Assembly (NCBI RefSeq): GCF_000374365.1
Contig: NZ_KB894115.1
Span: forward strand, 124,001 to 188,000
Direction: 5' to 3'
From: Bacteroides gallinarum DSM 18171 = JCM 13658
GTDB lineage: Bacteria; Bacteroidota; Bacteroidia; Bacteroidales; Bacteroidaceae
Length of the DNA stretch: 64,000 bases
Part shown: one piece after another, positions 43,223 through 52,095 of the stretch
Layout of the letters: the number at the start of each line of letters is the position of its first letter
Numbering within the stretch: the stretch's first letter is position 1
Made by a program: the position numbers and the translations under genes
Notes under the pieces: generated by a model
Databases searched by the model: none
Told to the model about the DNA's origin: nothing
What the model saw: the letters and a program-made list of their open reading frames with translations, nothing else

Positions 43223-44945
43223 GGGTTTCGAGTTCCTTTAGGTTCCACAAGCAATCTCGGCGGTCAAAAAGGATTTCGTCGCCACACATCAATTCATCTG
43301 CGTATATCGTCCGCTCTTCTCCGTTACGGATTACCCGCATCCGGGCATCCGTGCACAGACGGTAAGTCTTGCCTTCAGATTCCATCTCCACATAGCGTTC
43401 GCCCTTGCCGAGTGTGATGTCCGGGGCAAGCACCGTCAGTTCGTCTTTCCAGCTGAGCCCGCAGCGTTCCGGCACGAGGAAGCGCGAGAAGATAAGGTCG
43501 TATTTCAGCGGGTCGATGGAGGTTATGCCAAGCAAGTAGGAAACCAGCGAGCCCCCGGCGGAACCGCGACCTATACCAGTTGCGATGCCTCTCCGGTGCG
43601 CCTCCCGCACCATATCCCACTGCACCAGGAAATAGTCCACATTGTCGGTCGATTCAATGATATAGACTTCCTCGTCCAGCCGTTCCCGATAGCGTTCCCG
43701 CTCCGGTTCCGGCACTTTCCGGTCCAGCCCGTCGTCAAGCAGTCGGAGGAACATCGTACGGCGGTCACCATACCGTTCCCGCTCTTCCGGTCGCATACGG
43801 TATTCCGGCATGAACATTCGCCCGGTCTCGAATGAGGCGTCCGCACGTCCGGCAATCTCCACCGTGGGACGGCACATGCGCCTAAACAGGGAATCGAAGT
43901 CCCATTGCCCGGAGAACAGAGGACGGAGCGTGTCATACAATTCATCCGCTGTCTTGAAATACTGGTCATCGCTCTGTTCATGGGCGGCTCCCGTGGCAAT
44001 CTTGTTCACCACGATTCTGTACCCTGCATCGTCCTTGTCCATGTAGTAGCAGTCCGGAATCAGGACTGGTTCTACTGTAAATGAATCCGTGTCGGCATCA
44101 TAACAGTTGCCGAAATAATATTTCAGGGCTTCTAGTTGCTCCCTGTCGATGCGGTCCGCCTTGTATTCGTTGGCGTCGACCTGGTAATAGACCGCTTCGG
44201 CACCTTTCCGGATACGCTTCACCTGTTTGGGGTGTCCGGCCATCCAGTAGACGGAACGGATGGCGAAAACCACCACACAACCTGCGGCATACATCAGCAG
44301 CTGTTCATAGCGGAGGGTGTTGTCTTCCGAATCGACCATGACGGCCCGTTGGATGCGCAGCAGATTATGCAGCCCCTCGTTATCCAAGGCATAAATCTTC
44401 AGCCCGACACGTTCTTCTTCGTGCATCATTGTCAGCGAGTAGCCGAATATATGTTTCAGCCCGGTATTGGCGCACTCCTTCTGAAGGTTCAGCGTGGCGG
44501 CCATTGTATTGCGGTCGCAGATGCCGACAGCCGTATGCCCGAGCCATTTCGCCTTGCGGCACAAATCTTCCGGCGAGCAGCAGGCGTTCAGCAGCTCGTA
44601 GGAGGTATGGATGCCGAGGTTCACGAAAGGTACATCATGTACCGGAGGCTTGGGCCGGCCGATATATTTCAGCAGGTTGAAACGGAATTCTTCCCGCAGG
44701 TCATAGTAGTACCAGTTCCTGCCGAACGGGAAGGCCACATGGAAGATTCCTTCTTCCATCAGCACATCCGGACTTTCCATCAGGTTGAACACGAGCTTGT
44801 CCCCGTCGCCGCGGAAGATGGATTCCACTCCCGACAGGTCGGCCGTGAAAAGCCGCCCGAAGCCGGGAATATCCACCACTTCCGTATCGACCGGGATATA
44901 GGTTATCCGTTGTGCATCGAGCCATGAGAAAAGTTCCTGTATCAT
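43188..44945 (-). CDS. dnaE: DNA polymerase III alpha, N-terminal part with Hint-like tail (585 aa)
   Basis: The first half carries a PHP-type region (NLGIHTSYELLNACCSPEDL... AVGICDRNTM) and the first palm motifs (GIGRGSAGGSLVSYLLGI, DPLKYDLIFSRFLVPERCGL). Instead of continuing into PDIDVD it has about 80 extra residues. These include GKTYRLCTDARMRVIRNG and TIYADELMCGDEILF, which look like a Hint/intein B block without the usual histidine. Its last 15 or so residues are read from the methyltransferase gene. The catalytic part is in the gene at 39746-41923. It overlaps the primase gene by four bases (ATGA). Function needs assembly with the C-half. Confidence 0.88.
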   Translation of the reverse strand: MIQELFSWLDAQRITYIPVDTEVVDIPGFGRLFTADLSGVESIFRGDGDKLVFNLMESPDVLMEEGIFHVAFPFGRNWYYYDLREEFRFNLLKYIGRPKPPVHDVPFVNLGIHTSYELLNACCSPEDLCRKAKWLGHTAVGICDRNTMAATLNLQKECANTGLKHIFGYSLTMMHEEERVGLKIYALDNEGLHNLLRIQRAVMVDSEDNTLRYEQLLMYAAGCVVVFAIRSVYWMAGHPKQVKRIRKGAEAVYYQVDANEYKADRIDREQLEALKYYFGNCYDADTDSFTVEPVLIPDCYYMDKDDAGYRIVVNKIATGAAHEQSDDQYFKTADELYDTLRPLFSGQWDFDSLFRRMCRPTVEIAGRADASFETGRMFMPEYRMRPEERERYGDRRTMFLRLLDDGLDRKVPEPERERYRERLDEEVYIIESTDNVDYFLVQWDMVREAHRRGIATGIGRGSAGGSLVSYLLGITSIDPLKYDLIFSRFLVPERCGLSWKDELTVLAPDITLGKGERYVEMESEGKTYRLCTDARMRVIRNGEERTIYADELMCGDEILFDRRDCLWNLKELETHESDLRTPPSL

Positions 44946-45982
44946 CTTTCCTGTACTTTTTTGAGTTTGTATTCAAGGACGGACAGCAGGCGGCAGGCGA
45001 AAATCCCGTAGATTTCCGCTTCCGTGAGTTCGTCCCAGTCTTTGGCGGCATCAGCAATGTCCGCGATGAAAACCTCGAAATAGGGTTTCAGCCGTTCAGC
45101 CGTCCGCTTTACCGACTCGACGGCATCACCATCGTAACCGATGACTACGGTTCTGACGCCTTTCGATTGCAGCTTGTAGATCTGTACATCGGATATTTTC
45201 TTTCCGAAAGTGGCCACGGCTGCGACATGGGAATTGTCATAGAGTTCGAGTCTGCGGGTCAGGGCGATGACATCGAAAATACCTTCCGCGAGGATGACCG
45301 TATCGGTTTCATCCATACGGACGGCATCGTAGTTATAAAGGAGTCTGGAAAAGTCGTTTTCCGTGGAGTTCCGGTAACGCAGGATCTTGTACCCGCCGCT
45401 ATGTCTGGTCTTGCGGTTGTGGGCGTCTATATCCTCTTTCGGCCAGGTATGGCGGGAGACATAGCCGACAACCGTACAGTCATCGATGACCGGAAAGACG
45501 ACATAGTCCGCGTAGCGCGGATTGAGCCTGCCGGTTATCCCGACCGGGAAATACTCGTAATCGTCGAAACAGAAGCCGCGCCGCTGCAAATACGGATGCC
45601 GGAAAGTGCGCTTGTAAAAGTCCGGCAATTCGACCGGCACCAGTTCGTCGTCTATTTCTTCCGCCTCGTCCTTCTCCAGCAGGTGCAGGTTCAACGGTGC
45701 GGCAATGTCAGCTGTCTGCAAAACCATCAGGTCCATGCGACCGATAGCCGCCAGAAGTTGCTCCAATGTACGGGTGGATGCCCCGCAGGAGAAGCAGTGG
45801 GCCATGAAAGGCCGGCGGTGGGCAGTCGCCTTGCCGATGTAGATACCGAACTTACCGCCCGACTTTCCGCAGAACGGGCAGCGCGGAACGATAAGGTTCT
45901 TACCGCTCCCGTCCCGTTTGGCACCCGTCTCGCGGGTTATCTCCGAAACCAGATATTGATATTCCTGTACCGACAGTTCCAT
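44942..45982 (-). CDS. Phage DNA primase with zinc ribbon and TOPRIM domain (346 aa)
   Basis: A zinc-binding start has C35, C38, C63 and C66 (CPFCGK and CFSCGA). A TOPRIM domain follows with VILAEGIFDVIAL and VVIGYDGDAVES, the acidic metal-binding residues. It makes RNA primers for phage replication. It is the first gene of the transcript that includes the polymerase halves, with the DnaE N-half overlapping its stop. Confidence 0.88.
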   Translation of the reverse strand: MELSVQEYQYLVSEITRETGAKRDGSGKNLIVPRCPFCGKSGGKFGIYIGKATAHRRPFMAHCFSCGASTRTLEQLLAAIGRMDLMVLQTADIAAPLNLHLLEKDEAEEIDDELVPVELPDFYKRTFRHPYLQRRGFCFDDYEYFPVGITGRLNPRYADYVVFPVIDDCTVVGYVSRHTWPKEDIDAHNRKTRHSGGYKILRYRNSTENDFSRLLYNYDAVRMDETDTVILAEGIFDVIALTRRLELYDNSHVAAVATFGKKISDVQIYKLQSKGVRTVVIGYDGDAVESVKRTAERLKPYFEVFIADIADAAKDWDELTEAEIYGIFACRLLSVLEYKLKKVQER

Positions 45983-46321
45983 ATTAAGGTATAGTCGTGA
46001 CCGCTACAGGTTGGTTTGAAATGTTTGGAAAAAGAATCCGGATTAGCCCAATAAAAATAGACCGGCAGAATCATGGAAGGTCTTTCCACCCAAAGGAAAA
46101 GAGAAATTGTCTTCCCGGCTGGACAAAAAATGACTGCTTTTGTCTAATCGATAAAACAATATATAAATAAGGAGATTGATAATCAGCATTGGCTGATTAT
46201 CAGGTGTAGAGATGTACTTTTCTAAAATGATCACTCTCTACATAAAAAAAGCGTATTTTTTGTGCAGTACAATAAACATACTGAATGAAAAGTATCGTTT
46301 TCCAATTACTACAAATAACGG

Positions 46322-46536
46322 ATTTGTATTTGCGAGGTCATTCGAACTTTCCTCGAACAAAGGTCGTATGATATCTCGAACGCCAAGACCCGTGAGCGGA
46401 AACTGAAAGTCTTGGAGGCGGCAGAGGAATTGAAATGTGAAAACCTGCTGTTGATAACATGGGGAACGGACGATATGGCGGAATACAAAGGGCATACAAT
46501 AAAAATCGTATCTGTCCGGAATTGGTTTTACGCATG
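46322..46536 (+). pseudogene. C-terminal remnant of a DUF4143/AAA_14-type ATPase
   Basis: The + frame reads YDISNAKTRERKLKVLEAAE, then ELKCENLLLITWG and GHTIKIVSVRNWF. This is the usual end of the AAA_14/DUF4143 ATPases common in Bacteroidetes (YDIS..KT..RE, NLLLIT, I.VIPVW.WL). The frame has a stop codon at 46316-46318 just upstream and nothing of the ATPase core remains. It points against phage transcription. The region 45983-46616 holds nothing else I can support, apart from this piece and the terminator at 46578. Confidence 0.55.
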
Positions 46537-46577
46537 TAAGCTGCCATATATTCTCAACATTCCAGTCGTTACAAGTC

Positions 46578-46618
46578 AAAAAGCCACCGACACGCCGCAT
46601 CCGGATCGATGGCTTTTT
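46578..46618 (-). terminator. Terminator of the helicase gene
   Basis: AAAAAGCCA at 46578-46586 pairs with TGGCTTTTT at 46610-46618, and the stem extends partly inward. On the minus strand it directly follows the stop of the DnaB-like gene at 46617. Confidence 0.8.
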
Positions 46619-47996
46619 ATTCCCTGTTCAGATTCAGTGTCCTCTGCCCGTCATAGAACACCTCATTGTCGTAGTCGGTGGCAATCCTGATAGTGTCTCC
46701 TTTCTTGAAGAACCGGCTTTTGGCCACGTGCAGGCGCATAACGTTCTCCTTTCTTTCAGCCGATGACTGGTTGAGCGAAACAAGGTGCGTGCACGGGCGG
46801 GCCAGACCTTTGGCCTCCGAACAGTTGTACTCGGTCAGCACGTTCCGCTCGTCATTCAGCCACTCCCGGTCTTCGATGGTAGACTGGTAAGTCACCACCA
46901 TCCATACCTTTTCGTCCGCCGCCAGGTCCTTCAGGTCATTAGCCACCGCGATACGCTTCGCCCGTTCATGGTCGGCTCCCCATGAACGGCGGTTGGCATC
47001 CGTCAGCAAGTCCATCGAATCCACAATCACGATGTCCGGATTATATCCTTTGAGCTTCCTGTATTCCGAAATGCCGTTCTTGATGTCGAGTGTCGAGACC
47101 TGGGCATTGAAACGCGGGTAACTGCGCACCGTGATGCTTCCGGCATACGAGGCGACCAGTTTTTCCAGATGTCTCATCTCCGTATCCGAAATCTTTCCCC
47201 GCTCGTAATAGTAGGCGTTCCTGGAAATCAGTCCGCCGGAATAGGCGTTCAACGCCTCTTCTTCCGAACCTTCCAGCTGGAAATGCAGCACATGCAGCCC
47301 GTCATCGATGTCCGCCCTGACACCGATCCATTTGGCGATGTGCGACTTTCCCACGCCTGTGCTGGCCAGGAAACAGGTCAGCTGACCTCGCAGGTTACGT
47401 CCGGCATTGAGCGCATCCAGATACGGGATGTAGAAGCGGGACACACGAGGGGCGGCCGAGCGTTCCTCTTCCTCCTCGCGCCGGCGGTTCCTCTCGAAAC
47501 GCTCCTTGAAAGTCGCGGCCACATCGACGAACGAGGAACTCTTCAGCGTGAACCCTGCCAGCCACTCGGCATATTCCCGAAGAGTCTTCTCCGCCTTGTC
47601 CTGTTTGTTCTCGTTATACAGTTTCCCGACCTCCGCATAGACCGACTGCAACCGGACCCCCTTGATGTAGGACTCCAGCATGTCGGTCATCACCTCGGCA
47701 CTCTGTCCCTCGTCATACTCCCGGAAAGTGTCTATCAGCTCGATGGCGTCGTAATCCTCATGGAAGGTCTGTGCCAGCACGGCATACGACGGCGGTGTCT
47801 TGTATGTCTTGAAGTGTACGGCTATCGCCTCCTGTACCTGCTGGAACGAACGGTCCGGCAGGTATTCCTTACGCATATGCCGGGCTAGGACAGCACACAA
47901 CGGTTCCTGTCTGAGCGCCGTGGCATAGAGTTCATACAGGAACTCGGCACTGAGCGGATTGACGGCACTCATGGCTTCGCCTCCTTTTTCCGCCAC
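46617..47996 (-). CDS. DnaB-type replicative helicase (459 aa)
   Basis: A helical N-terminal part (1-170) is followed by a RecA-fold ATPase. Walker A is ASTGVGKSHIAKW at about residues 210-225 and Walker B PDIVIVDSMDLL. VTYQSTIEDREWL and ARPCTHLVSLNQSS match the later helicase motifs. It unwinds DNA for the phage replisome, together with the TOPRIM primase upstream of the polymerase. Its start overlaps the end of the preceding gene by 28 bases. Confidence 0.85.
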   Translation of the reverse strand: MAEKGGEAMSAVNPLSAEFLYELYATALRQEPLCAVLARHMRKEYLPDRSFQQVQEAIAVHFKTYKTPPSYAVLAQTFHEDYDAIELIDTFREYDEGQSAEVMTDMLESYIKGVRLQSVYAEVGKLYNENKQDKAEKTLREYAEWLAGFTLKSSSFVDVAATFKERFERNRRREEEEERSAAPRVSRFYIPYLDALNAGRNLRGQLTCFLASTGVGKSHIAKWIGVRADIDDGLHVLHFQLEGSEEEALNAYSGGLISRNAYYYERGKISDTEMRHLEKLVASYAGSITVRSYPRFNAQVSTLDIKNGISEYRKLKGYNPDIVIVDSMDLLTDANRRSWGADHERAKRIAVANDLKDLAADEKVWMVVTYQSTIEDREWLNDERNVLTEYNCSEAKGLARPCTHLVSLNQSSAERKENVMRLHVAKSRFFKKGDTIRIATDYDNEVFYDGQRTLNLNRE

Positions 47997-48586
47997 GCCT
48001 CACAGCGGATACGGTACAGTTCCGGATAGCGCGCCTGTGTCCTTCTGCGGCATGGCTCCGCTTTCGCACATTTTGAGCATGACGGGGAGAAAGGCGTCCA
48101 CATCAGCGTGGAGAGCGCACAGACGAGATATCCCGCTTCGGTGGAGAGCAGTCGCCGCTTGGTCGTCTCCTCGTATTCCGGATAAATAAAACGCCCGAAC
48201 GGATGGCTGCGGCGGTCTTCCACTGCCCGCGCCAAATCATGCCGTGACAGCCCGAAACTCTTCAGCCACCGGTCCTCCCGGTAGCGGCGTTCCTTTCCCG
48301 AGCGGAGATAGCGGCCGATGGCTTTCTTTCCGAATGAATGGGAGACGTTCCATTTCCTGCGATACGCGGTATCATATCCGGAAATGGCATATGTCTGGCA
48401 GATACAGAAGTCGGACAGGCGTTCCGCACTGACGGAGACGACCTCCCGGCACAAGCCGTCGAAACACATCCCGAGCTGCCTGTCCGACTTGCCGCCGGTA
48501 GGGAACACAAAATCCGCCCACACCGTGGTGCGGACCAGCCGTGTAAAGAGCCTCCGGCATCCGTCAATCCATTCTTTTCTCTCCAT
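47969..48586 (-). CDS. Unknown phage protein in the replication block (205 aa)
   Basis: No family was recognised. It has several Cys-rich spots (FCICQTYAIS, CSKCAKAEPCR) and a helical middle rich in arginine. It overlaps the sigma factor gene upstream and the DnaB gene downstream. The position and basic residues suggest a DNA- or sigma-associated role, but nothing is proven. Confidence 0.5.
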   Translation of the reverse strand: MERKEWIDGCRRLFTRLVRTTVWADFVFPTGGKSDRQLGMCFDGLCREVVSVSAERLSDFCICQTYAISGYDTAYRRKWNVSHSFGKKAIGRYLRSGKERRYREDRWLKSFGLSRHDLARAVEDRRSHPFGRFIYPEYEETTKRRLLSTEAGYLVCALSTLMWTPFSPSCSKCAKAEPCRRRTQARYPELYRIRCEAWRKKEAKP

Positions 48587-49181
48587 CGCGTGTCAATAGT
48601 TTGCGCAGCTGCGTCTTGGCTAGGAAGATGCGGCTTTTTACCGTTTCTACGTTCCTGGTCTGCAAAGTACCGTTGTTATAGGTGATTTCCATGATTTCCC
48701 CGAGTTTGTAACCAGCCTGCTGCAAGAGCAGGGCTTCCCGGTAAATCGGTTTGAGCCGGTCCAGTGCCCAGAGGATGTCATCGTTATAGAACTCGCGGTA
48801 GTTGTCCATCCCCATGCTGTTTCCCGACGGTTCGTCCTCATCCGACAGCGAAGAGGATATTTCCGAAATGTCGATATTGTCGTCCGGGGGCATGCGGTTC
48901 CTGTTGCGGTTGTTCAGGTCCGCCACAAGCCGTTTGGTCACGGCATAGATCCAGGTCTTTACCGGACGGGCCGGGTCATAACTGTCCATATACTTGAAGA
49001 AGTTGGCCAACGCCTCGAGGTAGTTGTCCTCGATGTCCTCCTGGTTATAGGTATATTTGATACAAATGCTGTATATCAGATTCTTGTGCGGCATCACATA
49101 TTTTCTGAGAAGTTCCGCCCTCTGTCTCGCGGATTCGTCTTCAGGCTGGAGAACCGCAATAAACACATCTTTCTTTTCCAC
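48564..49181 (-). CDS. Phage-encoded ECF-like sigma factor (205 aa)
   Basis: Region 2 is visible at about residues 55-100 (ALANFFKYMDSYDPARPVKTWIYAVTKRLV) and region 4 near 150-195 (LDRLKPIYREALLLQQAGY, TLQTRNVETVKSRIFLAKTQ). The ECF-like size and the R2-linker-R4 layout fit a promoter-specificity factor, which could redirect host RNA polymerase to phage genes. It overlaps the next gene by 23 bases. The upstream gap of 130 bases carries a terminator for the preceding genes. Confidence 0.7.
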   Translation of the reverse strand: MEKKDVFIAVLQPEDESARQRAELLRKYVMPHKNLIYSICIKYTYNQEDIEDNYLEALANFFKYMDSYDPARPVKTWIYAVTKRLVADLNNRNRNRMPPDDNIDISEISSSLSDEDEPSGNSMGMDNYREFYNDDILWALDRLKPIYREALLLQQAGYKLGEIMEITYNNGTLQTRNVETVKSRIFLAKTQLRKLLTRDGEKRMD

Positions 49182-49252
49182 GTTTCCACTGACTGAAAAG
49201 GTTGATAATGAATCTCATGTCCTAATCTGTCAGCTACCGTGAGCGTCAATTG

Positions 49253-49290
49253 AAAAAACGGGCGGCAGCATTACCGCCGCCCGGAAAAAA
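49253..49290. terminator. Strong GC hairpin between RuvC-like and sigma genes
   Basis: GGGCGGC at 49260-49266 pairs with GCCGCCC at 49276-49282. A6 lies left of it and another A run right of it, so it ends the minus-strand RuvC-like transcript with a T run. Confidence 0.85.
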
Positions 49291-49310
49291 TCCAAACCGT
49301 TGTCGGCTTG

Positions 49311-49796
49311 TCACAGCCTGTGCCTGCGGATGTAATAGTAGAAGAGGTGGCAGGCATCCGCCGCATTGTCATCCACCGGGACAATACCGTATCTGTCCTT
49401 GCAGGCCGCGACCATCTGCGTCTTGGTGGCGTGTCCGTCTCCCGTCGCCCATTTCTTGAGGACAGCCGGGTTGACGAACTCCGGTTCCGGGATATCCAGT
49501 TCATCGCACACTTCGAGCAGGATACCCCTGAGTTCCGAGAGCCGCCGCATGTCGTAGAAATGGCGGTTCACGCTCACATCCTCGGCCACGACGCGGCGGA
49601 TGCCGTAACGACGGAGCAGCGAGAGCAGCGTAGTCCTGAAAGCGCCGTGCATCTTGTTGCCGTTGCGCCGTTTGCTTTCGGTGAAGTTCCATGTCCCGGC
49701 CTCATGCAGGGAGAAGTATCCGGTATGCGTGGCGATGTCCAGCGCCAGTACCTGCTCCCGGGTCAGTACGCTATTCTCCGAGTCTCGATTCGCCAT
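49311..49796 (-). CDS. RuvC-like Holliday-junction resolvase (161 aa)
   Basis: The fold is marked by VLALDIATHTGYF (first acidic residue), RRVVAEDVSVNRHF (second) and DDNAADACHLFYYY (last two). This RuvC/RNase H arrangement suits junction cutting during phage recombination or packaging. It overlaps the SbcC-like gene by 26 bases and is followed by the terminator at 49253. Confidence 0.8.
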   Translation of the reverse strand: MANRDSENSVLTREQVLALDIATHTGYFSLHEAGTWNFTESKRRNGNKMHGAFRTTLLSLLRRYGIRRVVAEDVSVNRHFYDMRRLSELRGILLEVCDELDIPEPEFVNPAVLKKWATGDGHATKTQMVAACKDRYGIVPVDDNAADACHLFYYYIRRHRL

Positions 49797-52095
49797 TCTC
49801 TTTCACGATTACCAGTTTATGCGGATAGCCTTCAGCCACATTCCCGTGCGAGACTACCAGCACGGTACCGCCGAGCGAGTTCAGCGCCTCGAACATGGAG
49901 GCCAGCCCCGCTTCATCGACCGCCTCGAGTATCTCGTCCAGCACGAGCAGATCCAGTCCCTTGTCCCCGTCGCAGTTGCTGTTCACGAGTTTCTGCATGG
50001 CAAGGATGGTCGCCAAATTCACACGGGCGGCTTCGCCTGCCGAAAACTTGCCGAACGAGCCGCAGTCCATGCCGTCGCGCAGCAGTGAGATGGAGATTTT
50101 CTCCCTTACCTTACCACTCTTGAGGACGGTATACCCGTCGAAGCGGATACGGATGTCGCTGCCGATGTCTTGCAGGAACTCGTTGGTGATACGGCTGAGC
50201 GCCTCGATTTTCGTGTTGGCCAGATAGGTCTTGAACTGCACGAACCGTTCCCGCTGTATCTCCAGGGCACGGACCCGGGCATCGACGGCCGTCTTGCGCC
50301 CTGCCGCCTCGTTGGACTTCCCGCGCGTTTCACGGAGAGTGTCCTTGAGCGATTGTATGAGGTCGGGTGAAGCCGCCTCATCCAGCTCCCGGATCGTGGC
50401 CTGCAAAGTGTCGATGGCGCAGGCCGCAGCCTGTATATCTTCCTTGCCTACCCGTATGCCGCGGTTCAGTGCGGCATTGCGCTCGTCTATGAATCCGAAC
50501 ACCTCGTCGAATACCTTGCGGCGGACACCTTCGATTTCACTTTGCAGGGCGGTAATTTCGGAAGCGATGCGTTTATGCCCGCTTTCCACCTCTTCCACGT
50601 GGCGGGTGGCATTCCTGATGGCCCGTTCGTGCCCGGCCAGCTGCTCCTCCCATCCGGTGCGTCTGCCTTCCAATATCCGGCGCTCATGGTTCAGCCGGTT
50701 CTGCTGCAACTCCACGGCATCCGTCTCCTCCTGCTTCTCATCGATACGGCCGTTGATTTCCGTGAGCTGCCGTTGACGGAGCTTCAGTTCCTTCATGCCG
50801 GCCTCGATGTCGAACTGTGGTTCTGCCACCAGAAACTCATGCCCGCAGAAAGGACAGGTGATGGAGCCGGCCAGTTTGTTCGAGAGGCCGTCAATACCGG
50901 CAGAAACGATACGCCGTTTATGACGCAGTTCCTCGATGCTGCCGGACAGGTCGCGCAGACGGATGTCGATTTCCCGCAGTCTCTCCGCAGTCGTATCGGA
51001 CTGATCCCTGTATGCCTCACAGAATGCGGCATACTCCTTCTTGAACTGTTCCCAGCCGTCAGTCCTGTTTTTCAGTTCCTGTTCCGCCTGCTTCAAGACG
51101 GCATCGCAATCCTTCAGCCGCTCTGTGGCGGTCTGTAACCGTCCTTTCTTTTCGGCAATGACCTTGTCCCAGTCCGTCTGCCGGGCATCGGGAAAGAGGG
51201 ACATCATTTCCGCTATCTTTTCCAGACATGCTTCCAATGCGGTATCTCCGGCTTCCAGTTCCTGCAAAGCCTCGTCCGCCCGCTGCACTCCGGCAAGCTG
51301 TTCCTCAAGCCTGTCCACGTTCTCGTGCCCGGTACGGATCTGCTCCCTCTTGGCCGCTATGGCCGTTTCCAGTCCCATGATACGTTCCACACGGGTACGC
51401 CCCCGCTCGGCTCCGGCTTCCTCCTCCTTGCGTATCTGCTCCTGTAACATCCCGATACGCCCGTCCAACCCGGCCAGTTCCAGTTCCACCTGCCGTTTCT
51501 TTTCAGAGAGCGGCACGATGTCTTCCTCCACTTTGGCGATGGCTTCATCCACCAGGATACCGTTGGAAAAGCGGTTGATGACCTCTTTCTTCTCCTTGTC
51601 CGATGACGAGAGGAAATCCTCATACCGGTATTTGGAAAGGATGAAATTGTTGAGCAGCTCGTCGCGTGTGATACCCAGTTTGTCAAGAATATACCGGTTA
51701 TAGGCATCCACCGAAGGCTGTACCGCTTCATCGGTTACCACCTGCTTGCCGCCACGGTAAAGCGTACAGCTGACAGAGGAAGCCCCCTTGCGCGGGATAC
51801 GGCGGTTGACGAGCAGTTCCTCGGCGGCGGAATCGTTGATGAAACGCAAAGCGATACGGCATTCTTCCGCTGCATCGTTGATAATCTCCTCCGAGCGTAT
51901 CTTTCTAAGCGGGCTGCCCGTGATACCCACGGCAATGCATTCCAACAGGGCAGACTTGCCGGCCCCGTTCGACTGCTGGGACTCATTGTCCCGGTTATCG
52001 CCGAAAATCAATGTCGTCACGCCTTGCCGCAGCATGTAGGACAGCGAACGGAAGGCGCAGAGATTTTCGGCTTCTATCGTCTTTAATTTCCACAT
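49771..52095 (-). CDS. SbcC/gp46-like SMC-type recombination ATPase (774 aa)
   Basis: Walker A is SNGAGKSALLECIAVG near residue 45. Long coiled coils flank a zinc hook (ITCPFCGHEF) in the middle. The C-terminal half has the signature FSAGEAARVNLATIL and Walker B LDLLVLDEILEAVD. With the SbcD-like protein encoded upstream it would process DNA ends and branched DNA. The two genes overlap by 13 bases. Phages use this pair (T4 gp46/gp47) for recombination-dependent replication. Confidence 0.9.
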   Translation of the reverse strand: MWKLKTIEAENLCAFRSLSYMLRQGVTTLIFGDNRDNESQQSNGAGKSALLECIAVGITGSPLRKIRSEEIINDAAEECRIALRFINDSAAEELLVNRRIPRKGASSVSCTLYRGGKQVVTDEAVQPSVDAYNRYILDKLGITRDELLNNFILSKYRYEDFLSSSDKEKKEVINRFSNGILVDEAIAKVEEDIVPLSEKKRQVELELAGLDGRIGMLQEQIRKEEEAGAERGRTRVERIMGLETAIAAKREQIRTGHENVDRLEEQLAGVQRADEALQELEAGDTALEACLEKIAEMMSLFPDARQTDWDKVIAEKKGRLQTATERLKDCDAVLKQAEQELKNRTDGWEQFKKEYAAFCEAYRDQSDTTAERLREIDIRLRDLSGSIEELRHKRRIVSAGIDGLSNKLAGSITCPFCGHEFLVAEPQFDIEAGMKELKLRQRQLTEINGRIDEKQEETDAVELQQNRLNHERRILEGRRTGWEEQLAGHERAIRNATRHVEEVESGHKRIASEITALQSEIEGVRRKVFDEVFGFIDERNAALNRGIRVGKEDIQAAACAIDTLQATIRELDEAASPDLIQSLKDTLRETRGKSNEAAGRKTAVDARVRALEIQRERFVQFKTYLANTKIEALSRITNEFLQDIGSDIRIRFDGYTVLKSGKVREKISISLLRDGMDCGSFGKFSAGEAARVNLATILAMQKLVNSNCDGDKGLDLLVLDEILEAVDEAGLASMFEALNSLGGTVLVVSHGNVAEGYPHKLVIVKENGESRLGE

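Noticed and set aside
43188..43463. Active intein in the polymerase
   Set aside because: The B-block histidine is missing and the C-terminal junction lacks His-Asn, so normal splicing is unlikely; reported as Hint-like only.
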